From an uncultured Ectothiorhodospiraceae bacterium (GTDB taxonomy: Bacteria; Pseudomonadota; Gammaproteobacteria; CAMYNG01), in NCBI GenBank assembly GCA_947259765.1, contig CAMYNG010000004.1, positions 86,699 to 150,698 on the forward strand: DNA of 64,000 nt. The letters run 5' to 3'. How positions within the stretch are numbered: the first letter of the stretch is position 1; each line of letters starts with the position of its first letter. Below, piece after piece: positions 55,494-64,000 of this stretch. The position numbers were made by a program, and so were the translations under genes. The notes beneath the pieces are model-generated. The model ran no database searches. It saw only the letters and a program-made list of their open reading frames with translations, and was not told where the DNA came from.

Positions 55494-56366
55494 TTAATCA
55501 GGAGACAACACGTCTCTTTGCTGTGCATGTTTCATTGCCCGAGGAAAAAAAAGTGAATTTCCTTCAATCTTAAAATCGTGGATCGCCTGTTGTGTTGGTG
55601 GAGACGTAATCCAGTTTATCAGCTGCATTGCGCCCTTGAAATTGATGTCCGGATATTTTTTGGGATTAACTGCAATAATGCCATAGGGATTGTACAATCT
55701 CGCGTCACCCTGAAACATGATTTCCAACGGCACCTTGTTTTTATATGCCAGCCAGGTACCCCGATCGGTAAGTGTATAGGCCTGTAGTTCAGCAGCAATT
55801 TGCAAGACTTTACCCATACCTTGACCGGTGGAACGATACCAGTGTGCTGCAGGGTATACTCCCGCGCCACGCCAAAGTTGCATTTCTTTTTTGTGGGTGC
55901 CGGACTCGTCGCCGCGTGAAACAAAAATTTGTTTAGCCGCAGCGATTTTCTTTAGCGCAGCCGTAACATCTTTCTGGTTGCGAACACCGGCCGAATCGGC
56001 CGATGGTCCGACAATCATAAAATCGTTGTGCATCACATCACGACGCTCCACGCCGAAACCATCCGCGATCAGTTGATCTTCCGCTGCACGTGCGTGCACC
56101 AGAACAACATCCACATCACCTTCGCGAGCCAGGCGCAGTGCCTTACCTGTGCCCACAGCAATCACATGTACTCGAATTCCGGATTCGCGTTCAAACTGGG
56201 GCAGTAGTTCTGCCAGTAGACCGGAGTTTTCAGTGCTTGTGGTGGTAGCCAGTCGAATAACCGAGTTGTCCGCCAGAGCGAGGCTACTAAGTAGTGTCGT
56301 AGAAAGGCATGCCAGCGCGATTCTGATTGAGAGTGTTTTTACAAAGCTAAACATAGCGTTCATCAT
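55494..56366 (-). CDS. tupA: Tungstate/molybdate-type ABC transporter substrate-binding protein (TupA-like)
   Basis: Periplasmic oxyanion-binding protein of about 290 residues. After a signal peptide (MFSFVKTLSIRIALACL ... SLALADN) the mature part begins IRLATTTSTENSGLLAELLP, the TTTS motif typical of TupA, and continues GTGKALRLAREGDVDVVLVHARAAED and SRGDESGTHKKEMQLWR. Tungstate or molybdate is the likely ligand. The start overlaps the fdhD stop as ATGA; ATGs at 56363 and 56354 are alternatives. A much longer frame start at 56639 lies inside fdhD and is rejected. Confidence 0.92.
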   Translation of the reverse strand: MMNAMFSFVKTLSIRIALACLSTTLLSSLALADNSVIRLATTTSTENSGLLAELLPQFERESGIRVHVIAVGTGKALRLAREGDVDVVLVHARAAEDQLIADGFGVERRDVMHNDFMIVGPSADSAGVRNQKDVTAALKKIAAAKQIFVSRGDESGTHKKEMQLWRGAGVYPAAHWYRSTGQGMGKVLQIAAELQAYTLTDRGTWLAYKNKVPLEIMFQGDARLYNPYGIIAVNPKKYPDINFKGAMQLINWITSPPTQQAIHDFKIEGNSLFFPRAMKHAQQRDVLSPD

Positions 56367-57229
56367 TTGCCTGTGGAGGACGTTTTCGCATGTGGAGACT
56401 TGGGTGGTTGATCCAGGATTACGTTCTGCTTGCCATTGTAAACAAGGAAATGCTTTCCTTTGGCACGTGCGATCATGGTAACGCCAAGTTCCTGCGCCAG
56501 TTCCAGACCCATATGTGTCACACCCGAACGAGACAACAGCACCGGGATCCCCATTTGCGCGACCTTCATGACGATTTCCGAGGTCAGGCGACCGGTGGTA
56601 TAAAAAATTTTGTCGCCGCCATCGACATGGTCCAGCCACATGTAGCCGGCGATAGCATCGGCGGCGTTATGACGCCCTACATCTTCGACAAACATGCGAA
56701 TTTCTGCATCCTGACATAAGCCGCAGCCGTGAACGGCGCCGGCGCGTTTATAAATTTCATTGTACTCACGTATGTTGTCGAGCAATGCATAGATTTTTGA
56801 TTGCAATGTGGTTTGTTCGGGTAGATTAACGCTGTAGAGTGTGTCGAGTGTGCAACTGAACACGGTTCCCTGACCGCAGCCTGTGGTAACCGTGCGTTTC
56901 TTCAACTTTTCGTCCCAACCCGTGACACCTTTCCAGGTCGTGATCTGGACCGATTCGGTATTCCAGTCGACATTAACGGATTCGACATCCTGTAAATCTT
57001 CAATAAAGCGTTGCGTACGCAGATAACCGAGCGACAGCGCTTCCGGGTGGGTGCCCAGGGTCATCAAGGTCACGATTTCTCGACCGTCGACATATAAGGT
57101 GAGTGGGAATTCCCCGGCAACGTGAACGTCGCGCGTCTGTCCGTACTCGTCAATCGCTGTAACCGCATGTGTCGGCGCGAGGCCGGCCTTGCTAAGTTGC
57201 GGGCGATATTGTTGCAGTGTTTCAGCCAT
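56363..57229 (-). CDS. fdhD: Formate dehydrogenase accessory sulfurtransferase FdhD
   Basis: Transfers sulfur from IscS to the molybdenum/tungsten bis-MGD cofactor before insertion into formate dehydrogenase. 288 residues from the ATG at 57229 (MAETLQQ); an ATG at 57259 would add ten. Family segments: LTLYVDGREIVTLMTLGTHPEALSLGYL, TGCGQGTVF with the Cys region, CGLCQDAEIRMFVEDVGRHNAADAIAGYM and YTTGRLTSEIVMKVAQMGIPVLLSRSG. It is divergent from the DUF3305 gene across 211 bases that should hold promoters for both sides, and overlaps the binding-protein gene, so uptake and maturation are cotranscribed. Confidence 0.95.
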   Translation of the reverse strand: MAETLQQYRPQLSKAGLAPTHAVTAIDEYGQTRDVHVAGEFPLTLYVDGREIVTLMTLGTHPEALSLGYLRTQRFIEDLQDVESVNVDWNTESVQITTWKGVTGWDEKLKKRTVTTGCGQGTVFSCTLDTLYSVNLPEQTTLQSKIYALLDNIREYNEIYKRAGAVHGCGLCQDAEIRMFVEDVGRHNAADAIAGYMWLDHVDGGDKIFYTTGRLTSEIVMKVAQMGIPVLLSRSGVTHMGLELAQELGVTMIARAKGKHFLVYNGKQNVILDQPPKSPHAKTSSTGK

Positions 57230-57440
57230 CGCTTGCCGCCGGTGGTGTCGATATAACACAGAATAACCTGTTGCGAAGGCAAATCAAACTCGCCGCACTA
57301 AGGTTTTTCGGCTGCAGAGTCGAGAATCGCCGGATTAATCGGCTGCGCGCTGGCGGAAAAACATGCCGGTTATCGCGCATTAGCCGATTGAATTTTCTTA
57401 TGTCCCGACTTGCATTAAAAGTCGATGAGGATATAGTTAC

Positions 57441-58046
57441 TTGAGTAATGTTAAACGTTACGGTTTGTTAATCCAGATTCAAGACGCCACACGTTGTGAA
57501 ATTATGGCCACGCCGATGGACGTTCCGCTACAACCCCACCACTTTTATGTCTCCGTTCTGTTGCGAGCCTGGGACACCCCGGAAAATCCCTGGCAGGCGG
57601 AACGATGGAATGTTGAAGGTGTTGTTGTGGGGCAACGTGCACCCAGGACTGAATGTGACCGGGAAGTATTGCATCAGACTTCTGCGGAACGACTGTATAT
57701 TTTTCATGGCTTCTCACTTGGGCTCTATCGTGACGAGGCCGAAAGTTACTACCAAAATTTGATGGCAAAAAACCCGAGCGTTTTTGTGCACTGCCGGCGA
57801 GGGGCTGACGGCGGATTGTCGCCGGAGCATGTCACACTCAGCTACGCTGAGGCTGATGCCTATATGGAAGTGGATGACGATGTATTTGCCGTGCCCATGC
57901 CCGCGGAGCTTTATCGTTGGGTAGAGCAATTCGTGCTGGAAAACTACGTACCCGAGAAACGGAAAAAGCGTAAGCGTGAAAACTGGAAGGTGTCCCAAGA
58001 CTCGAAGCAAGGTTCGGAACGCGTGACAGACGGAGAGAGCCGGTGA
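57441..58046 (+). CDS. DUF3305 protein of the formate dehydrogenase locus
   Basis: 201-residue protein of the DUF3305 family, commonly encoded with DUF3306 beside formate dehydrogenases. The core is VSVLLRAWDTPENPWQAERWNVEGVVVG, FHGFSLGLYRDEAESYYQNLMAKNPSVFV and AVPMPAELYRWVEQFVLENYVPEKRKKRKRENW. No signal or membrane segment, so cytoplasmic. The start is a TTG at 57441 with GAGG about ten bases upstream. It overlaps the next gene (GTGA). Its biochemical role is unknown; assembly or maturation of formate dehydrogenase is the usual inference. Confidence 0.88.
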   Translation: MSNVKRYGLLIQIQDATRCEIMATPMDVPLQPHHFYVSVLLRAWDTPENPWQAERWNVEGVVVGQRAPRTECDREVLHQTSAERLYIFHGFSLGLYRDEAESYYQNLMAKNPSVFVHCRRGADGGLSPEHVTLSYAEADAYMEVDDDVFAVPMPAELYRWVEQFVLENYVPEKRKKRKRENWKVSQDSKQGSERVTDGESR

Positions 58047-58639
58047 GTTACTCAACAGACGAAAAAGAGGGCTTTATCCACCGCTGGTCCAGACTGAAAC
58101 AAAAGGAAGTGTCCGACGAAAATTACGAGGCAGATGCCGGCGACGTTGGGGAGACCGGGGACATTGGGGCTATCGGCGAAGAGTTGCCGCCCAATGAGGC
58201 CGCCCCAGATAACATGTTAACCGATGCCGATATGCCGGCTATAGACACGCTGGACGAACATTCGGATGTTAGCGGATTTTTCTCGGAAAAAGTCAGTGAG
58301 GAACTACGTCGTGCGGCATTGCGTAAATTGTTTCATTTGCCGACATTCAACTTCACAGATGGTTTGAACGATTACGACGAGGACTTTACGCGTCCCTCAG
58401 AGTTGCTGAACTGGGCGAGTCAAAAAGTTTTCTCTACGGAAGGTGTAGACGCGAAGTCATCCGCCGAGTTGCCTGAAGTCGTTGCTGGTGATAGCGCATC
58501 TTCAAATACGGGTGCTTTATCAAAGGAGCAGGAAATTTCGTCTGCAGGAGAATCTGATTCTGAAATAGAAAGGCCAACTCGCTCTGCGTGTGCCGAGGCC
58601 GATGAAAGTACGGACGAAAAGACAGACGAACCGACGTAA
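58043..58639 (+). CDS. DUF3306 protein of the formate dehydrogenase locus
   Basis: 198-residue acidic protein of the DUF3306 family. It begins FIHRWSRLKQKEV near the N-terminus, then a Glu/Asp/Gly-rich linker, and then the conserved block LRRAALRKLFHLPTFNFTDGLNDYDEDFT. The C-terminal 60 residues are Ser/Glu/Thr-rich and probably disordered. The start is GTG 58043, overlapping the DUF3305 stop. No membrane segment. The role is unknown but its position is fixed with DUF3305 in formate dehydrogenase clusters. Confidence 0.87.
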   Translation: MSYSTDEKEGFIHRWSRLKQKEVSDENYEADAGDVGETGDIGAIGEELPPNEAAPDNMLTDADMPAIDTLDEHSDVSGFFSEKVSEELRRAALRKLFHLPTFNFTDGLNDYDEDFTRPSELLNWASQKVFSTEGVDAKSSAELPEVVAGDSASSNTGALSKEQEISSAGESDSEIERPTRSACAEADESTDEKTDEPT

Positions 58640-58674
58640 ATTTTAGCTCGGAAGTGATGTTGTAAGGGGACGGT

Positions 58675-60339
58675 GTGGCACAGGAAAACTTGAATGCCCG
58701 GCATGCAGCTCTTGCGCAGTTGGCTGACTATGAATGTGAGCCGAGTGCAGTTGTTGAATTTGACTCCACCGGTGAGCTGCTGCTCACTGGCCCTGCTGAG
58801 GCAGTGATCGCCGCTGCCGAGAAATTACCCGCGCAGATGCGATCGCAAACTTCGGTTGTTGTTAACAGTCCGGTCGACCTGACCACCCAGCAACACACAA
58901 TTCTGGTCAATCTCGGTATCTCCACCATACTTGCGGGTAAACCTGAGATAAGCGGCTTTCTCGGTCATTTCCAGGTTCGCTTGCCGGTTGCTCAAGCTAA
59001 CGACCCGGCACCGGCAGGCCTGGATTGGGTTGCGGATTTAGTGCTGGATTTGAACGTGCCAAGCTTGATCGATGTCGAGGTGCCTCCGCTGGGTTACTAC
59101 TCCGGAGGCGACGACCTGCAAGCCCTGCAACGAGCTCTCAAGGAACTCCCGGCGCTCGTGGGTACGTTTGAGAAACCCCGGTTTTTTCGTTTCCAACCTG
59201 AGATTTGTGCGCATGGACGCAGCGGTATTGAAGCCTGTACGCGCTGCCTGGATACGTGTCCGACACAGGCCATCTCGTCTGACGGCGACACTATCCGCGT
59301 CGATGCCAATCTCTGTCAGGGTGCGGGCAGCTGCGCCACGGCCTGTCCCACCGGCGCTATAACTTATGCCTATCCCAGTGTTGCTGATAGCCTGACGCGA
59401 ATTCGCAAAATGCTTGCTGCCTACCGTGAAGCAGGGGGCCGAGACGCGGTTGTTTTATTGCATGACAGCGAAGCCGGGGCGGCGTTTGTTGACGACAACA
59501 CAGAGCAACTTGCCGATTTCGTGTTGCCGTATGCGATAGAAGAACTTGCCAGCGTGGGCATGGAGTTTTGGCTGGCTACGCTGGCCTATGGGGCTCGGGC
59601 GATCGTGTTGCTCGACAGCGGCCAGTTGCCCTCTAAAGTTCGACGCGAGCTGAGTGCACAGATGAGCTTCACCTGGGCCTTATTGGAAGGCATGGGTTAT
59701 GCGTCCAACCATTTAGAAATGGTGGCCCCGGAACGTCTGCTCGACCTGGTCGAGGAAAATCTTCCGCAAACAATCATTGGACCGGCGGCGACGTTTGCAG
59801 GTCTGGACGAAAAACGCAACATGATCCGTGTGGCAGTGGATCATCTGTTTCGAAATGCGCCAAAACAGCGACCGCTGGTCAATCTGCCCACGGGTGCCCC
59901 GTTCGGTGAGGCGTCGGTGGATAGTGAGCGCTGTACTCTGTGCATGGCCTGCGTTAGCCAGTGCCCCGGCAAGGCCCTGCAGGATGGTGCAGACTTGCCG
60001 CAACTTAAGTTTATCGAGGCAAATTGCGTGCAATGCGGACTGTGTTGCCGAACCTGCCCGGAAGATGCCATCAGTATTTCGCCACGATACCTCTATGATC
60101 ATGAGCAGCGGCATCAACTCAGGATCCTGAACGAAGATGCCCCCTTCGATTGCGTAGTGTGCGGCAAGCCGTTTGCGACGCAGCGCATGATCCAGCGTAT
60201 CACGGTGCAACTTGGCGGCCATCCCATGTTTCAGGGGGAGGCGCTCAAACGCCTGAAAATGTGTGAGGATTGCCGCACCCGGGACATTTATAACAACGAA
60301 CTTGCGCAGGGTGAGACGTTTCCGGGAGGACAACAATGA
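58675..60339 (+). CDS. Multi-cluster 4Fe-4S ferredoxin-type protein of the formate dehydrogenase locus
   Basis: 554-residue soluble polyferredoxin. Four Cys clusters of 4Fe-4S type are visible: CTRCLDTCP, CQGAGSCATACP, CTLCMACVSQCP and CVQCGLCCRTCP, the last two forming a classic pair. An additional CVVCGKPF and CEDCR near the C-terminus may bind Zn or another cluster. The first 170 residues lack Cys clusters. GTG start at 58675 with AAGGGGA upstream; it overlaps the TorD gene by four bases. It probably passes electrons to or from formate dehydrogenase, or assists its assembly. Confidence 0.9.
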   Translation: MAQENLNARHAALAQLADYECEPSAVVEFDSTGELLLTGPAEAVIAAAEKLPAQMRSQTSVVVNSPVDLTTQQHTILVNLGISTILAGKPEISGFLGHFQVRLPVAQANDPAPAGLDWVADLVLDLNVPSLIDVEVPPLGYYSGGDDLQALQRALKELPALVGTFEKPRFFRFQPEICAHGRSGIEACTRCLDTCPTQAISSDGDTIRVDANLCQGAGSCATACPTGAITYAYPSVADSLTRIRKMLAAYREAGGRDAVVLLHDSEAGAAFVDDNTEQLADFVLPYAIEELASVGMEFWLATLAYGARAIVLLDSGQLPSKVRRELSAQMSFTWALLEGMGYASNHLEMVAPERLLDLVEENLPQTIIGPAATFAGLDEKRNMIRVAVDHLFRNAPKQRPLVNLPTGAPFGEASVDSERCTLCMACVSQCPGKALQDGADLPQLKFIEANCVQCGLCCRTCPEDAISISPRYLYDHEQRHQLRILNEDAPFDCVVCGKPFATQRMIQRITVQLGGHPMFQGEALKRLKMCEDCRTRDIYNNELAQGETFPGGQQ

Positions 60340-60965
60340 ACCGGGTGGCGCCACCGTCGACCAAGCCTTCGCCGGGAGACGAGTGGGGTGAGGAACAGCA
60401 GGCACGCGCCGGTTTCTATTTATTGCTTGGCAACCTGTTGGGCACGCCGCCCGATCAGGACGCGCTACAGTCACTCCGTGAGACGTTGAGAAGCTGGCCC
60501 AAAGATGAAGGCGGGCTGTTCGTTGCCCTATCTGGTCTGGAGGCCGCGGCGAACCGGGCACGGCCTGAGCAGCTCGAGGAGGAGTATTTTTCGTTGTTCA
60601 TTGGGCTGGGCCGTGGCGAGCTATCACCCTACGCATCGTGGTACTTAACCGGTTTTTTACTGGAAAAACCATTGGCCAACCTACGCCAGGACCTTGCGAA
60701 GCTTGGATTTGAGCGCCAATCCGCCGTTTCGGAACCCGAGGACCACGCTGCGGCAATTTGCGAGGTTATGGGGATGATCGTTAGCGAATCTGTACTATCC
60801 TTTGAGCAGCAGCAGGCGTTTTTTGAGTCCTATCTCAAACCCTGGCTTAACCAGTTTTTCAGGGATCTCACACAGGCTGAGACAGCCGACTTTTATAAAT
60901 CGGTAGGAAATCTGGGGCAGTGTTTCATGGAGATTGAGACACGCTATTTTGCTATGCCGGTATAG
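60336..60965 (+). CDS. TorD/DmsD-family molybdoenzyme chaperone
   Basis: 209-residue all-helical chaperone of the TorD family, which binds twin-arginine signals and protects the molybdoenzyme apoprotein until cofactor insertion. Traits are RAGFYLLLGNLLGTPP, LEEEYFSLFIGLGRGELSPYASWYLTGFL (the conserved E/D-Y-x2-L-F-x-G...P-Y-S/A region) and DHAAAICEVMGMIV. The start ATGA overlaps the polyferredoxin stop. Its client is most likely the TAT-tagged formate dehydrogenase alpha subunit encoded 360 bases downstream. Confidence 0.92.
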   Translation: MNRVAPPSTKPSPGDEWGEEQQARAGFYLLLGNLLGTPPDQDALQSLRETLRSWPKDEGGLFVALSGLEAAANRARPEQLEEEYFSLFIGLGRGELSPYASWYLTGFLLEKPLANLRQDLAKLGFERQSAVSEPEDHAAAICEVMGMIVSESVLSFEQQQAFFESYLKPWLNQFFRDLTQAETADFYKSVGNLGQCFMEIETRYFAMPV

Positions 60966-61014
60966 CGGTATAATGAGTAGCGGGTAAATAACAATTCAAA
61001 TCTCGGGAGGAGCC

Positions 61015-61227
61015 ATGAAAAGCAAATCCAAGTCTGTTTCACCTGAACGGCGAAATTTTCTCACCGGTGTGGCGGCGGCCGGCGGCGCGGCGGCCCTGGC
61101 AGTCAGTCATGCCGCACCCCTGCTGGATGACAAAGACTCTGCGAGTCTGCCGGCAGATGAACCTGCCGAACAAAAGACCTATCACTTGACGGATCACATT
61201 CGCGATTACTACCGGAGTCTGCGTTAG
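61015..61227 (+). CDS. Small TAT-targeted protein of the formate dehydrogenase region (FdhX-like)
   Basis: 70 residues belonging to the small family of formate dehydrogenase region TAT targets. It shows a twin-arginine motif PERRNFLTG near residues 9-17 followed by an Ala/Gly-rich hydrophobic stretch (VAAAGGAAALAVSHA) and a short polar tail ending HIRDYYRSLR. A strong GGGAGG site precedes the ATG at 61015. It always sits just before the catalytic subunit gene in such clusters; the tail could contact the enzyme. The exact function is unknown. Confidence 0.88.
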   Translation: MKSKSKSVSPERRNFLTGVAAAGGAAALAVSHAAPLLDDKDSASLPADEPAEQKTYHLTDHIRDYYRSLR

Positions 61228-61324
61228 GCCGAAGCGGGTCCTGCACATTTGAATTGATGGAAGTACAGAAAAAAGCCGCGAGTTGTCCAAGCCGGCAAAT
61301 TAGAAAAATTCAGGAGGCTGGAAT

Positions 61325-64000
61325 ATGAAACTCAAACGCAAGCTGAATTCCACCGCATCCAGCTCGCCCAACCCGGCCACCGGCACGGCGATCGACCGCC
61401 GAACTTTTCTCAAACGCTCCGGTCTCACCGCTGGCGGTTTCGCTGCCGCGGGTTCACTCCCATTGACCATGATGCGCAAGGCCTCGGCGGCCGAATCCGC
61501 TGCCACGCCTACTGGCAAATCCGATTCTGTGCGCACCATTTGTACCCATTGTTCGGTCGGCTGCGGAATCCTTGCCGAAGTTGAAAACGGCGTCTGGACC
61601 GGTCAGGAGCCGGCCTTTAATCACCCCTTCAGCCGTGGCGCGCATTGCGCCAAGGGTGCCTCGGTGCGCGAACACGGACACGGCGAGCGTCGCCTGAAGT
61701 ATCCGACGAAACTTGAAAACGGCAAATGGAAGCGGGTTTCGTGGGACGAGGCCATTAACGCCATCGGTGACCAGATGTTGGCGATCCGTGAGAAATCCAG
61801 TCCCGACTCGGTGTACTGGCTCGGCTCCGCGAAGCACAACAACGAGCAGGCCTATTTGTTCCGTAAGTTCTACGCGCTGTGGGGCACTAACAACGGTGAC
61901 CATCAAGCCCGCATTTGTCATTCCACCACGGTTGCAGGTGTCGCCAATACATGGGGCTACGGCGCCATGACCAATTCGTATAACGACATCCACAACAGTA
62001 AGGCCATGCTGATAATCGGCGGCAATCCCGCGGAAGCCCACCCGGTTTCAATGCAGCATGTGTTTATAGCCAAGGAACGCAACAATGCGCCCTTGATCGT
62101 AATCGACCCGCGCTTCACCCGTACGGCCGCACACGCTGACCTTTATATTCGTCTTCGTCCCGGAACGGATGTACCCGTGATCTGGGGCATTCTCTGGCAC
62201 ATTTTCAAGAATAAGTGGGAAGACAAGAATTTTATAGATCAACGGGTTTACGGCATGGACGAGGTCCGTGCTGAAGTCGCCAAATGGACGCCGGACGAGG
62301 TCAAACGCGTCAGTGGTGTCGATGAAGAACTTACTTACCGGGCAGCGCAGATCATGGCTAAAAACCGCCCCGGTACATTCATCTGGTGTATGGGCGGCAC
62401 GCAACACACAATCGGTAACAACAATACCCGCGCCTACTGCACCTTCCAGTTGGCGCTCGGCAACATGGGCGTCGCCGGTGGCGGTACGAATATTTTCCGC
62501 GGCCACGATAATGTGCAGGGGGCAACCGATTTCGGAGTGCTGTCGCATACTTTGCCCGGTTACTACGGGTTGTCCGACGGTGCGTGGAAGCACTGGTCAA
62601 AAGTATGGGGCCTGGAGCACAAGTGGGTTGCTTCCCGCTTCGACCCCAACAGTTATGAACAGTCCAAAGGCAAACCCGCCAAGCCGATGAACACCAAAGG
62701 TATTCCTGTGTCACGCTGGATCGACGGTGTATTGGAAGACAAGGACAATATTGCCCAAAAGGACAATGTTCGCGCGATGGTGTTCTGGGGCCATGCCCCC
62801 AATAGTCAAACACGTGGTTCCGAAATGAAAAAGGCCATGGAGAAACTGGATCTGCTGGTCATCATCGATCCATATCCAACTGTAAGCGCCGTCATGCACG
62901 ATCGCACCGACGGCGTTTATTTGTTACCCGCCGCAACGCAGTTTGAAACCTATGGCTCGGTGACGGCTTCGAATCGCTCGCTACAATGGCGAGACAAAGT
63001 GATCGAGCCCTTGTTTGAATCAAAGCCCGATCACACCATCATGTACCTGCTGGCGAAAAAACTCGGTTTTGCTGAGCAAATGTTCAAGAACATAGAGGTG
63101 AAGGGCGACGAGCCGTTAATCGAGGACGTTACTCGCGAATTCAACCGGGGCATGTGGACCATCGGCTATACCGGCCAAAGTCCGGAACGCCTGAAGCTGC
63201 AGCAAAAGCACTGGGATACATTCGATTTCACCAGCCTGGAAGCCAAAGGCGGACCGTGCAACGGCGAGTACTATGGACTACCGTGGCCGTGTTGGGGCAC
63301 AGACAAAATGAAACATCCCGGCACACCCAATCTTTACGACGGAAGTAAACCGGTATCCCGTGGCGGGCTGACGTTTCGTGCCCGCTTTGGTGTTGAGCGT
63401 AACGGCGTGAGCCTGCTGGCTAACGGTTTTTATAGCAAGGGATCGCAAATCAAGGATGGCTATCCGGAATTCACCGCCGACATGCTCAAGAAACTGGGCT
63501 GGTGGGATGACCTGACTGCAGAAGAGAAAACGCTTGCTGAAGGCAAGAATTGGAAAACAGATCTTTCCGGCGGCATTCAACGGGTCGCCATTAAACGTGG
63601 CTGTGCACCGTTTGGTAATGCCAAGGCACGCACGGTAGTGTGGACCTTCCCTGATCCGGTTCCTATTCACCGCGAGCCGCTTTACACAAATCGGCGGGAT
63701 CTGGTCGAGAAGTATCCTACCTACGAAGATCGCAAATCGTTCTATCGACTTCCGACACGCTATGCCTCGGTACAGGCAACGGATTATTCCAAGGACTTTC
63801 CATTAATTATGACCAGTGGCCGGCTGGTGGAATACGAAGGCGGTGGCGACGAAACCCGATCCAACCCCTGGTTGGCGGAACTGCAGCAACACATGTTTGC
63901 CGAAATTAATATTGTCGATGCCAACAATGCCGGCATCAAAGACGGCGACACGATCTGGGTTGAGAGCCCGGCAGACGGTGGGCGGATTAAAGTCATGGCC
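61325..64000 (+). CDS. fdhA: Formate dehydrogenase alpha subunit (cut by window end)
   Basis: The first 892 codons of the catalytic molybdopterin subunit; no stop before the window edge. A twin-arginine signal DRRTFLKRSG lies at residues 24-33, so the enzyme is exported folded to the periplasm. A 4Fe-4S site follows (CTHCSVGCGILAEV ... GAHCAKGA). The active-site residue is Cys198 (TGT at 61916-61918, in ARICHSTTVAG), not selenocysteine. Cofactor-binding segments such as GGNPAEAHPV, DPRFTRTA and MTSGRLVEYEGGGDETRSN are present. An AGGAGG precedes the ATG. Tungsten versus molybdenum use cannot be read from the sequence; adjacent TupA-like uptake suggests tungsten is possible. Confidence 0.95.
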   Translation, partial: MKLKRKLNSTASSSPNPATGTAIDRRTFLKRSGLTAGGFAAAGSLPLTMMRKASAAESAATPTGKSDSVRTICTHCSVGCGILAEVENGVWTGQEPAFNHPFSRGAHCAKGASVREHGHGERRLKYPTKLENGKWKRVSWDEAINAIGDQMLAIREKSSPDSVYWLGSAKHNNEQAYLFRKFYALWGTNNGDHQARICHSTTVAGVANTWGYGAMTNSYNDIHNSKAMLIIGGNPAEAHPVSMQHVFIAKERNNAPLIVIDPRFTRTAAHADLYIRLRPGTDVPVIWGILWHIFKNKWEDKNFIDQRVYGMDEVRAEVAKWTPDEVKRVSGVDEELTYRAAQIMAKNRPGTFIWCMGGTQHTIGNNNTRAYCTFQLALGNMGVAGGGTNIFRGHDNVQGATDFGVLSHTLPGYYGLSDGAWKHWSKVWGLEHKWVASRFDPNSYEQSKGKPAKPMNTKGIPVSRWIDGVLEDKDNIAQKDNVRAMVFWGHAPNSQTRGSEMKKAMEKLDLLVIIDPYPTVSAVMHDRTDGVYLLPAATQFETYGSVTASNRSLQWRDKVIEPLFESKPDHTIMYLLAKKLGFAEQMFKNIEVKGDEPLIEDVTREFNRGMWTIGYTGQSPERLKLQQKHWDTFDFTSLEAKGGPCNGEYYGLPWPCWGTDKMKHPGTPNLYDGSKPVSRGGLTFRARFGVERNGVSLLANGFYSKGSQIKDGYPEFTADMLKKLGWWDDLTAEEKTLAEGKNWKTDLSGGIQRVAIKRGCAPFGNAKARTVVWTFPDPVPIHREPLYTNRRDLVEKYPTYEDRKSFYRLPTRYASVQATDYSKDFPLIMTSGRLVEYEGGGDETRSNPWLAELQQHMFAEINIVDANNAGIKDGDTIWVESPADGGRIKVMA

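Noticed and set aside
56367..56639. Long upstream extension of the binding-protein gene
   Set aside because: It lies wholly inside fdhD in another frame, and the signal peptide starts only at about 56354-56366.
61900..61930. Selenocysteine codon in the formate dehydrogenase alpha subunit
   Set aside because: The active-site codon at 61916-61918 is TGT (Cys), not TGA, so no SECIS element is needed.

Overview
The window looks like a chromosomal segment of a gammaproteobacterium with moderate GC. The evidence is the order tig-clpP-clpX-lon-hupB-tRNA-ppiD, the lpxH-ppiB-cysS neighbourhood, the rnhA/dnaQ pair and the FabI-type enoyl reductase. A chemolithotrophic or facultatively anaerobic lifestyle is my inference from the pyruvate:ferredoxin oxidoreductase, the formate dehydrogenase locus with tungstate/molybdate uptake, and a DsrE-like sensor domain. 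No rRNA, CRISPR array, intact prophage or intact insertion sequence was seen. Layout: 1-5.5 kb holds the end of an unrecognised gene, a cyclophilin/lpxH operon, cysS, a secreted hypothetical protein and folD. 5.6-6.5 kb is a five-tRNA cluster (Pro, Arg, His, Lys, Leu) with recognisable promoters. 6.6-15.2 kb is the protein quality-control block (trigger factor, ClpP, ClpX, Lon, HU, two tRNAs, PpiD). 15.2-23.8 kb holds a dicarboxylate/glutamate symporter, fabI and a four-gene Yej/Opp-like peptide ABC transporter with unusual extra membrane segments. 23.8-27.8 kb holds a LysM lytic transglycosylase, a methyltransferase, rnhA and dnaQ. 28.2-33.1 kb is a signalling stretch: STAS protein, MerR-HTH/receiver fusion, PP2C phosphatase and a PAS-PAS-GGDEF-EAL protein. 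33.1-37.8 kb is pyruvate:ferredoxin oxidoreductase with a dihydroorotate-dehydrogenase-like partner. 38.1-40.7 kb is an ECF sigma factor, a membrane anti-sigma-like protein carrying a C-terminal DsrE-like domain, and a secreted protein of unknown function. 40.9-46.0 kb is a glucosylglycerate cluster (glycerate kinase, phosphatase, GpgS-type synthase, GH13 phosphorylase). 46.2-48.6 kb is a small accessory island next to tRNA-Val: a chemoreceptor relic, an AbiE-type toxin-antitoxin pair and a truncated HsdR. 48.9-52 kb holds gltX and glnS. 52.1-64 kb is a formate dehydrogenase and metal-cofactor locus: moeA, an ABC ATPase fused to MobA, a tungstate-type permease and binding protein and fdhD on the minus strand; then DUF3305, DUF3306, a polyferredoxin, a TorD chaperone, a TAT-targeted small protein and the formate dehydrogenase alpha subunit (cut by the window end) on the plus strand. 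The genes fit together in several modules: tungstate/molybdate import, cofactor maturation and formate dehydrogenase assembly; osmolyte synthesis and salvage; and two regulatory modules. The most unusual observation is in the metal locus. The ATPase-MobA reading frame has no canonical start codon ahead of its Walker A motif, and it overlaps the permease gene in the -1 frame exactly where the permease frame contains the slippery heptamer T TTA AAC. This suggests a frameshift-made permease-ATPase-MobA polyprotein, or else a sequencing or mutational indel. The second is the sigma/anti-sigma pair whose predicted periplasmic domain is DsrE-like.
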